A DNA stretch of 64,000 bases, from assembly GCF_022605725.1 (NCBI RefSeq), contig NC_065567.1, positions 32,901,127 to 32,965,126 on the forward strand, written 5' to 3'. The notes under the pieces were generated by a model. The model ran no database searches. It had not been told where the DNA came from and worked only from the letters and a program-made list of their open reading frames with translations. Of this stretch, positions 48,101 through 60,100 are shown one piece after another. The translations under genes were made by a program, and so were the position numbers. This DNA is from Anthonomus grandis grandis. Lineage: Eukaryota; Arthropoda; Insecta; Coleoptera; Curculionidae. The stretch's first letter is position 1; every line of letters starts with the position of its first letter.

Positions 48101-51100
48101 TAAAATAGAGTTCTTCTGTAGATAGTGAAATGTTAAAAAAGCTCTTCCACGCAAATATTCTTTTCAATAAATCTCGAACTTATCCTCTTCATTGATGAGA
48201 CAACTTCGGTAAGTCTGGCAGATTATTAAAAAACAGTTCGCTTCTACTTACTTTATTGTAAATACGTTTACCCGCTTTAGCTTTTTACTGTAATATTAGT
48301 AAAAAAAGACGCACAGCCTCAGTAGTAGACAAAAATGCATGATTCGTCTAATAAGCCCCCTGACTTCACGGAGAAAAAACTATGAAATGCAAAGACAGAA
48401 AATCTGGGCCCTACCTGATTATCATCGAAAGCAAAAACGATTTTATGAAATTTATCTAATCTGCATCCAATAAGTCTAGGAAAAGTATTTAACCAATTCA
48501 ACGGCCCAAGCAGGCTCGGCTAAACCTGGAAGTAACGAGCAAAGAAATACAATTAACTATTTCGATGTAAATGTAGGAGTACACATACTGCGATATTTAG
48601 CAAAATAGTGTGGGAGCAATAAAAGATGCCAGATGTGCACCGAAAACCATAAACAGGAGAAATGCATAGGGAAACTCCTAATTAGCGCCGTTTGCATTAA
48701 CCTACAAGGAATTACCGATAGGGATTGCTTCAGAGTATCTGAGACAAAAATAAGTAAATAAATTTATAATGATACAATAGAAAATGTCTCATACTACGAA
48801 GCCTCAAAATCCAATCTAACTGAAGTCACACAATGAATTTCTCAGTCACACTTTAACAAAAAGCACCAAATGACTTAATAACCCTGAACCAAAAAAGCAT
48901 AAAAGAGAGGAAAAACCAAAGTTTACTATACCCTTAAATGATGTCTAACACATAAAAAAAGAACGTGCGCAATCTCAGGCTACAGCAAACAAGCACATGA
49001 AGTGCTACTATTACCAAACTTATTGAGAATCCGAATTAATCCCATAAATATATCAAGGATCTCAATCCCAAACAAATAACCAATCCAGATCCTGGAACTA
49101 TTGAACCTTACAGAGGAAGTAAAGAAGCTAATACTGCACAAAGTAAAGGAAGCAGAAAACTTAGAAATGGAAACAGAACAAGACCCAGTCTTTACCTCTT
49201 GTAAAAGAAGGGAAGACCAGGAGCTGTCTGATGAATAAAACAGCTTCTGCTGAGTTTACAGGAAGTGTGGCAGATTAGAATCTATGTGAACATTTTTCTT
49301 TGATTTAGAGCTGTATTTGTTTTAGAGCTTGCACGTGTTGGTACTACAGTGTTAATAGTAGAAGCCACCGACGTAGATAGACAGCCAGGAAGTAAAATCC
49401 GATATACACGGCTTAGTGGGTCTGGAAGTGATTTCTTTAGGTAAGATCTGAGTACATTTGATACTTGTGACCAGAAATTACAAGCAGTAAAACCTTTTTC
49501 TTGGCAAGTCTCACAGATTCACAGTTACATATTCTATCTAGAAGCCTATTAGCTTTCATGTAAACCTGCAAGCTGATGTACTATTTAGATTTCTGTGAAG
49601 CCTTTGACAGTATCAAGATTTTTTAATTCATTGAAGAACTACTCGATATTTCCAAAACGCTTTCATTCACAAAGATGTATTGAGCTTTTTGGTGAGGACA
49701 GCAATTTGTTTTTATATGATAAAAAAATCGCTGCATGAGTTAAAATATTCGGATTCTTGTAAAGCCTTTGACAGTATCAAGATTTTTCAATCCATTGAAA
49801 AATTAATCAACAGCTTTGAAACGGTTGTGTTTACAAAGAAACTTGAAATGAGCTTTTTGGTAAAAAAACTCATCAGCTTTTATGATGCTGAAGTTTCTAT
49901 ATGATGCTAAAATTAATAAAATCTTTGCATGAATTTAAAAGATTTGTAGATTTCTGTAAAACCTTTAACAGTATCAAGATTTCTTTAATCAATTGAAAGG
50001 CTGATCACTAAATAACTCTGAAATGGTTGTATTTTAGAAAACTTTAAATGATCTTTTTGTTAAAGAAACTCATCAGCTTTCATATGAAATTAAAAGCAAT
50101 CGCTATAAGAATTTTTAAAATATTTGGATTTATGTAAAGCCTTTGACAGTATCAAGATTTTTTCAATTGATTGAAAAACTGCTCCATGTTAGTCCTTAAC
50201 GTTTTTTCACAAAAAAGAATAAGATCAGTGATGAAACAGGTCTATTAGTAATGGACCAATTTTTCCCATCATTAAATGACAAGCTTAATTCACTTAGTCA
50301 CAAATAGGGCAATATCAGATCTAATATCTTGAATAAACTGAATATATTCATCCCTATTAGCAAATTTATGTGACTCTCTAGTGACTTTGACCTACGAACC
50401 TACCCGAAAATCCATTTTCTATACTATGATCTCAATTTCAAAGTGACTCCTCTACCAACTCCACCTGGTCAGGTCATCCAGCTTAAGAGATCTTCAATTT
50501 AAGAATTATTCTTAAGATAAAGAAACCATAAAGACCTTCAATCTTTTTCCTTATTATCTCTTCTTCATGGACAAATCTTATTATGTTTTTTTAGCTTAGA
50601 ACCTGATACAGGAGTAATAAAAGTAGCCAACTCAAACCTAGATGTAGAAACTACACCAACATTCACACTGGATGTTGAGGCAGCAAACGAAGATGGTGAA
50701 GGATTAACAGCAATAGCAAAAGTACTAATGACTTTAATAGGTGTAAATGATAACCTGCTAGTGTTTGAAAAGGATATTTTTGAGTTTATTTTGAATACCG
50801 ATCGTACCACTTTTACCAGCCAGGCTTTGGTAAAGGCCTTTGACTCGGACATTTCTTCACCAAATAATGAGGTACTGGATTTTTGGAAGTGAAAAATATG
50901 TTTTTAGGTCTGGTACGAACTGCTTACTTCTAATAAAGATTTGTTGCTTAATAAAAAGACCAGAAGTATAGACTCCCAAAGAGACCAAAAGAATGCGCGT
51001 CAGCAGGACCTAGTGATCATTCAAAAGAACTACTAATGCATCAGAAACAAGTACCCAGAAACTGTTCATTTACCACAAACAGGAAAACGTGATAGTCTAG

Positions 51101-54100
51101 TTTTAAATGAAACCTGGATAAACCCAACAATAGACATCAACTTTCCGAACTGCTCGAATGATATAAGTTTGTGATAAGCAATGAAACAACATAGAACTAA
51201 GACTTTATAGATAGTGAGATATAGAAGAAGAAGAAGAAGAAGACTGCAAATTGTTTTACCGAACTTATTCGACAGAGATAATGAATTTACATGTGACAGT
51301 TCCCATCACACACTTAAAGATCTATATTCTTTTTCTCTCTCGCACGCACATGAGACGGGCATATTTAAAGGCGTACTGTTGCAGATTTTTCCTTTTTTTT
51401 TGAGGAGAGGCGAATTTAGTTGGCAAGTGAAGTGAATTCGTCAATTTGATTAGGTTTTACTAAGTTTGGGCCTACACCTCCGAAAAATCGTCGAAAATCC
51501 GAGCATTAGTCCCAACATGTCCTCTCTTGTGCCTGTACCTCTTTTAAGTCCGTATTGGGATCTGCTTAAGTAGTTATCGTATTTAGTGAAAATGAGCATG
51601 AAAATCTTACTGCGTGGGTCATAAAGCAGATCGTACTGTAATCATGGCACCTTCAGGATTTGGCAATCTCCCGCTCTCTTAAATAGTGTTGAACAAATTA
51701 GTTTAGTAGCCTGGCAATTACATTCTCATCCAGATTCTTGAACTGTTCTGCCAGAAGAGGTTCACTTCAGTCCTAAGGATTGAAAGGCTGCTCTACTTTT
51801 TAAGAGTTGCTCCCACCATTGTCCTGTTGTTTTAAAACAGTTCCTTTAGATACTGTTCTCAAATCAGGGTCTATTTCTATTTCGGTATTTCCATTTTCTG
51901 TCAAAGGTTTGGTTTTTTTCGTGTAGTATGTTTTCTTTTCTGTTCTCACGTTGTGTGTGCACTTCACTTTGCATCCATCAACTGCTCCGTTGCATTTTTT
52001 ATCTCTTCTTGGATCTGTTTGTTTATTGTTTTGTATCTGTCATCTTTGTTCTTTACCGTGCATCTGGCATCCATTAGTGTCAATATGACGTCGGTCATCC
52101 AGATCTCCGTTCTTCCCTTCCTATTGTTTCTTGTGATGTCCCAACAAGAGTGTGTCTGAAGATTGTCCATCTGCCTTCAATTGTTCTTCTTCTTAAGGTT
52201 AACGTTATTTGTTTGTGATGATGTGTTAAGCCTTCTGTCGACCTTTGATTAAAACTGTATTTTGTGTTCATCACTTGCATTGCTCCAAATGTTTTTAATT
52301 ATATTTTTTTGGTTCTTCTGATCTCTCCAAAGTTATAGCCACTGGATTATAAACCGAGTCTATGTCGCATCTCAGGTAGGCCTTTGCATTGAAACACTAC
52401 TATTTGTAGAACACTAAAGTTTTATAGATACGTTCAATAAAAAATAATGGTATTTGTAAATATTGGTATATGTAGGTAAGTATAAAAAAATTCTAAAACG
52501 TCCGGACTAGGCCGCTCAAATCAAAGAAATGAGATTATCGCTGACGCACTCTATAGTACAGTCAATATAGCAAAAAAAAAGGGCGAGTTCGACAAAAATT
52601 ATAAAACCTTTACGTACCAAAAATTCTTTTTATTGCAAAATCCTAGGGAAGGAAAATTCCTTGGAAGAGCTTGTGAACGTATCAATACATTTTCAGAGAA
52701 ATTTTGTTAAATTGACTGTACTAAGAACCCATCTTCAACAAATGCTATGATAAGAGAGAACTCTCCTACAACAACATACTCATTAAATACAATTCAACTT
52801 GTTAACTAATAATAAAAAAAGCAGAACTCACCTTCCTAGTACTGGTAGCCTTGATGTCCGGTTGCAGGGCCATGTTGCTGAACGGTACCTCCATGGAGTA
52901 CTTGATCGAGTGAAGCAGCTGCACCACAACATTGCTGACGTTCTTGAAGCTCAGCTTCCTGCGCTGAGCAGCACCGAGAGCAGACCGTACCTGGAGTGTG
53001 TTGAACAACAGTGGCTGAAAGAACGGCAAAAAGGGGGGAGGGTGCGGGGTTAGTCAAACGGGGTTAGTATCAGGAAGTGTTGTGGTGTTTTCTGTGTAGT
53101 GTTGGCTGAATCGAAGTAGTGCTGTTCTTCAGGTATACACGTAAGGGTCTTAAGTGAATTTTGAGGCGGGCAAATAAGACTTATGGGTTCGGAGGTTGTA
53201 GAGGTTTTTTTGGTATAGGACTCTTGAGGTGATCAAAGTTAGCTGTTCTGAGAAAAAACTGGAATATGCTGCAACTACCAGTGGAGATGATGTATGATGA
53301 CCAACCAAGTTAATGAATAAAAATGGTATTTATAAGCTGAGATTCTAAGGGGCTAGAAATATCCTTAAAAAACTGATTTTTTTCGAAAGAAGATCAAAAA
53401 GTTGACGAGGAATCTGTGGGCTGTATCTCAACCAATGACCCACTGCGAACCATAAGAGTGCTGATGAAGAAAGTGGTGATAAGAAATTAATTGTTTTTAT
53501 CATTTATTTAATTTCATAGGGAACTAAAATAAATAAAACTGTTACATGAAATTTTAAAATGTTTAGATTTTTGTCAAGCCTTTGGATAGCATACAGATTT
53601 TTTCAATCTACTGAAAAATTGCTCAATAATTCCGAAACGACTGTATTTACAAGAAACTTGAAATAACCTTTTTGGTAAGCAAACCCTTCAGCTATCATAT
53701 GAAACTAAAATCAGTAAAACTGTTACATACAATATCAAAATATTTAGATTTTTATAAAGCCTTTGACAGCATAAAGATCTTTTGAATCCATTGAAAAACT
53801 GAGGGGCAAAAGAGTCATGATGAACTAAACGTTCTAGCAAAAAAATACTTGAAATAATTAATGAAAATAAATAAATAAATAAATAAAATAGGATAGGAAG
53901 ATACAAATGCTTTTAGTTAAGAGGCTGAATAAAGTTTTTAACGTTTAATTAAGGATAATTGGGATTTTTTAAAATCAGTAACTATTAAAAAGACACTGCA
54001 ATCAACAATTAGAAATTTGCATGCAAATAAATCAAACAATTCCTTTATATGTACAACAAGTAGGAATTGATGGAAAAAAGTGTCATTACAACTGATATCG

Positions 54101-57100
54101 ACGTTGAATTTACAATGGATAAAAAGCCATACGCTGCTTTCAGAGGAAAACATTCAAAAGTTCCCATTTGCTCTAATTAATTAAATCAATCACTTCAACG
54201 TCGTTATCTGATACTTTGAAAGAGCAGAACAGCTTGGTGCAGGACACACAATGAGATTAATTAAAAATGTGTTGTGTTCTTTTAGTGTCGTTGTTAGTAT
54301 GTTAACACAACTAATTATTACAAATAGTTTACACTTATAAACTCCAATAACAAGTCATTTATATTTTCTATGTATAAGAATACATAGCATTTTAGTCCTT
54401 TCGAAAATTTAAGGAATTATGGGCTTAAGTAAGGTAAAAAGTAATATTTTGCTCTGAAATAACAAACACTTGACAACAAAATCGTTATTAGGCATAATAA
54501 GCCATTAGCTTGTTAATTAAACCAAGCTAACAATAGCGCCGACCTAAATTCAAAAACCTTTTGATTTGAATAGCAATCTTATATAATAGGCAGCAACAAA
54601 GTGACATAACTAAAATACACGTAAATATCGAATACAACTTGGGTCTTTGTGTAATATCCCAGCGGTAGTTTCTGCGGTGACATAGTTCTTATTTTCCATT
54701 AAAAGCATAAAGGGGGAATAATTTGCCCTTTAAACTAACTAGAGCTTTAAAACCATACGGGACTACTTGCTCAGGAAGGAAACATTACGAACATGTATTG
54801 TCTGCTAACAAGAAGATTTTTTGCTACATCTATTACGGTAGCAACAAAAGAGTTTATAAGGGCGTGTAATGGTGTATACTGCCAGATGAAAAGGGGATGT
54901 ATGGAAGAGAAGAACTGTGATTTAATTAATGTACAGGGTGCCTCAAGTGATTCCCGTGGTTTTTTATTTTTAATTATTTTTACTAAGGAATTGAGTTTAT
55001 TTAAAGTCCAGTTCAGAAATCTATTAGAATCTTTGATGTGTCGCAGATGCCGCAATAGATAGTCCGTGCATCTATATCGTATTTATTGTCGCATGATATA
55101 CATGTTTAAATGCCAAAATTTTATATAATTTATCTATGAAATCATTTTAAATATACGTAAAACCCCATGTTTTACACTCACACAATTTTTTATTTGTCTT
55201 TTGAAAATGCCCATTTTTAAAAAGAAAATAATATAAAAAAATTGACTGCGGACTAAAATCCAAGCATTTTACAAATCATTTTAAACACTTGCAGCACTCC
55301 CAGACTGTCACCTCTTTTTAGCTAGTCTATTAAAGAAAGATAAAACACCTGCAATCTGGCGATTCCTACTTTAGGATGTGCAAGTGATTATGTATCTCTC
55401 TCTATCCCACTGATTTTGAGGATTACGAGGCCGTACCCAGATAAATTTTTGGGCCGTTTTTGTATTAATTTCGTCGTGTTTTTAAAGAGGCTTTAAAACG
55501 TATTTGTTTAAGTACAGACGCCAAACAAATATGTTTAAATGTCTATAACAATCTAAGGAATGATCTTCAGATCACAAATGATTGTAGTGCTTTGCAAAAA
55601 ACAGCGTTTTTAACAGCGGTTCCAAATAGTGCAATATGCTATTTTGTAAAAAAATGGATTAAATACAGGAAAAAAAGGAAAGATGCAGGACAATCAAAGG
55701 GACTTGACATGGATATTGCCAAATTGCTAAGAGAAGTTGTGTATTCTAAATACAAAAACAACGAGGTTTCAACTATAGAGATGGTTAAGGGACAAACATT
55801 TAGCAGTCTCAACCTTGCGGAGATACCTAATAAAACTTGGATTTAAGTTTAAGCTGGTTAACAAAAGGGCTGCTGTAACGGAAAGTACTCGAATTGTCAG
55901 GTGGCGTATAGAATATTTGGAGAATATTAAAAAATTTCGGGAGGAAGAAAAATCCACATATTATTTAGATGAAAAAGTCCCTTTTTTGCCATAGTAAGAA
56001 AACCTTTTTTTATTAATTAAACAAGTATAATTTTTTTTTACAGTTTACTGCCTCTGTTTGTCCTTCAGCGATACAATAAAGACTGCTTCTTCCTGCATTC
56101 TCTGGGAAAAAGTCCCTTTTTTGCCATATAGTAAGAAGACCCTTTTTTTATTAATTAAACAAGTTAATTTTTTTTTACAGTTACTGCCACACTTGTTCTG
56201 TCCCAGAGAGGCAAGACTAGAAAAAAGGCTATTTTACATCTGAGTTGTAATTATTTAAGAAAAATTGTAAATTTATTATTAATTAAATTTAAAAATTATT
56301 TCTGATACGCATGTACACTTTTTAAATCTGTTTTAGTATCCAAATGCTTCAGTGCGACTGTGCGAGATAAAGTTGGAATCCATAGCGGCAACAAAGAAAC
56401 TGGTTCCTTCCTTAATGGAAGAAACTGCTAAAAAAAGGAAAAACAGAGTTTAGAAAATTGTATTTACTCTTTGGGCCAGATTCAAATGAGTAATTTTAAG
56501 ATTTTGTATAAGATTTTTAGTTTTTTGTATAAGCATTTATTTTTGTTAATTTTTATCTAATCTCTCCTATTATGCATATAAACAGCTAGATGATTTTTAA
56601 TGTAAAAGTTTATTTAAAAAATACACTTTTCTGACTACATAATTACTTTTTATCCAAAGATGTTGGTACTAAATATAGAGATGGGGGTTTTCATGAATAT
56701 ATTATTATAATAATATATCATAATATGTACTAATTTAAAATAAACAATAATAAAGGACATTGGATGTGGCAGCCAAAATCCCCGTTAATAATAACCACCA
56801 AATAAAAATAAATCTCAATACCCAAAAAAAGGAAATATATAAAATTTGAAGACAAATCAAAACATTTAACCCTTTTGTGTCAAAAAGTAAATCTTTAATG
56901 CCTTAATACACAGAATAAATGGGCGTAAGTAATTCGTACCACCTATTCTCTCATCACTTATTATAAACATCCCACTGATGGCGCTAAAAACTAAACTTAT
57001 TAAATTAAAATTTTTGGTTAAACTGATTTTACGTACTTAAATCTTATAGTTAAATTAAATATAATCTTGCTATCAACTATCCTGAATTTCTAACTTAATA

Positions 57101-60100
57101 AAACTAAACCCAAAAATCCACAAAAAATTTTGTATGCCTAAAATCTACTTTTTTGCAAATCAATCATAAGAATCCTATACGGTTACTTAATTTTATCACG
57201 GCACGGCATTAGAATACAATCAAGTGATGCAATAATGTCACTACTCGTCATTTGCAAATTCAAATTAATTTAAAAATCAGGGTATCATGCTTGACGTAAT
57301 GTCTAAAGTATGTCAAAAATCCAACTTTTTATTACAAAATTTGTACAAAAGCAAATATTTTATACATTCTATTTGAAACGCTTGTACTTTCTCACATGAG
57401 TTGCGGCAACTATGTTTGCATGCAACATTGATTGTAAACAAAACAAAGGTAGGAACACAAAGGCACGGTCTCATCAAATCCATATAATTTTTTGAAAAAG
57501 CTACACGTTCACAAAAAGAACGCTTATAAATTATGATAAAACTCATTACCTAGACCTAACAATTCTCACCATAGATAAAAATGTATGCTTAAAAAAATAA
57601 AAATGTAAAATGTCACCAGTGGGGAACGATCCAGCAACCTTTAGATTCACAGGCGCGCGTCTAACCCATAGGCCACCAAGTAGCATAATCAAATATGGGG
57701 AACAATCCGAACTATATTAATAAGTGTGAATATAAGTAAACAATCTTAACAATAAAAACTAAAAATATATAAAATTGAATAGGAAAAGACTTTTTAAATT
57801 ATTTGAGAGAGGTTCAAACGTGAAAATATCGTTCACACACACAAGAACAGGGCTCTTCTTAGCGTTAGTTATTTCCATTTTTTCCAACAAGTCCAGTTTT
57901 TTGCCTTTTGAGCACTCATGCAAAATATCCGCTCCCTGAGTTAAAGAAAAACCATATGAGGAGGCCAATAAATGATTTGCAAACGCCGATTTAGTTTCAA
58001 TCATGTCAGTATCCCTGTACCTGTTCACCAAACTTGTATGTTCCTTTATTCTGGTGGAAATTTTTCTCCCCGATTGCCCTATGTAAATGGCATTACAGTC
58101 ATTAGTCCTTACATCTTAATGAATATACCCCTGATTTTGAAAAGAAACCTGCCTTATCTGTTGTGCTAACTAGCTGCCTTTTTAAACTGTTTGTAGTTTT
58201 AAAAGCAATTGTGAGATTTGTAGACTTGAAAAACTTGCAAGCTGAAAAGAAATATTAGGGTGAAGTGGGGTAAATGTAATCATGGGGCAAATGTAATCAA
58301 GCCATATGATTTTTTTTATAACGTTTTGGAAAATATTTTCTTCGAAATTCGAAAATATGACCCAGTTTCAAAGATTTCCCTTTTTCTTTTTTGTACTTTG
58401 ACATTTATAATAATTTTGTGAGTGCTTTTTAGGAATTTTAATTCCCTATTACTACTGCTAATATTAGTATTTATTTGTAATATTTTGCTCCCTTAGGTAA
58501 TTTTCGACAAGGATGTTGATTCTGCTATCAGATTTGATTTTCGATACTTAATAAAAAATTTATGCCAGCGATTACATTTACCCCACCGAAATACGCATAT
58601 GGGGTAAGTGTAATCACTGAGACTGTAAATGTAATCACTGACTACATTTCCCCTAGCCTCCTCCTTCTTGAGTTTTTAGCTATAACCTATCATTTTCTCT
58701 ATTGTTACAGGCTAATACTAATATCGAAGAAATAGTGTAAATACTTACCAAAGACTTTAATTAATTGTAAAAACAGTGTAGAAATCTTTAAAATAGGACC
58801 GATTTAAGACTAGTTTATACAGTTCCTAGTGAGTTCCTTCAAAATGTTGAGAGTGTATACAAAAAAGAAACAAACTTTTAAAAGATGAGATCAGAAACAT
58901 CCAAGAAAATCGTATCAGTATTCGTGGTGCTGCCCAGAGGTATCAAATCCCATTTTCCACTCTTCAAAAACACCTACGAGGAACCCGAGGATCAAAAAGC
59001 ACGTCCAAAGGAAGACCCACCGCAACACCTGCAGCTGACGAAGAAAAATTAGTGAATGCTATAAAAATCATGGAGCAGTGGGGTTGGGGGCTCAGCAGAA
59101 AGGAAATCTTAGAATTGGTGGGAAAATATGTCACGAAAAATAATATAAAAAAGCCATTTAAAAATGGAATACCTGGCGAGGATTGGTTCTTATCCTTAAA
59201 AAAAAGGCACAGGCTATCTTTAAAACCACAAGGACTGGAGTATGCCAGAAAAAAAGCCAATGATCCATTTGTATTTGAACAATATTTTGACATGTTAAAA
59301 GCAACCTTAGAAAATAACGACCTGCAAAATAAGCCTTCTCAGATTTATAACATCGACGAAACTAAAATTGTGGATCAGAAAAATGCCCCTGCTTCAAGAA
59401 TAACCACCGGGCTTGGAAGAGAGAGTACGACAGTCTCATGAGTGGCCACGCCAATGGGGATAAACTGCCTCCATTAATTGTTTTTAAGGAAAATGATATA
59501 ATTCTACTTAAATTACCTCCAGACTCCAGCCACCTATTGCAACCCATGGACCTAGCGGTCTATAAGAGCCTTAAGTCACGGTGGGATTCCAAATTAGCGG
59601 AGTACAAAAGAAAACATGTGGGTGTTAAAATACCAAGGAAAGATTTTTCGGTACTTGTGAGCACAATTTAAAAAGAGACATATCCAGCTTTACTGACATC
59701 GGGCTTTCGTAGAGGAGGAATATGCCCATTTAATAGATCTGTCATCGACCGCTCTAAATATGATCCAGAAGCTCTACGAAGATATGAAGAACGTTTGAGA
59801 AATCCCCAACCTGCCACAGAACAACCTCTTAATGAACCCAGCACAAGCAGCCATCGAGAGAGAAACCAACCACGCAGCAGCTAGCATCAGAACCGCGACC
59901 AGAACCAATAGCAGGGCCAAGTAGACCAATACCAACAGCAGCACCAAGTAGCGGTTCTGTATCATTTGAAGAATTGTTGCTGGAAACAATGAGGCAATCG
60001 CCCCTAACGAAAAAGAAAGAAGAAAAAGGGTAGCTCCGGGAGCTGAAATTATAACAGCAAAACATATTAATGAGAGCTCTTCAGATGAAGACGGCGGATG

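Noticed and set aside
49680..49904. 74-codon frame reading CKAFDSIKIF
   Set aside because: It spans one unit of a tandem repeat; other units have stops, so it is not a gene.
54771..55062. Overlapping 94- and 89-codon frames on opposite strands
   Set aside because: No recognisable motif on either strand; chance overlap in low-stop sequence is likelier than a gene.
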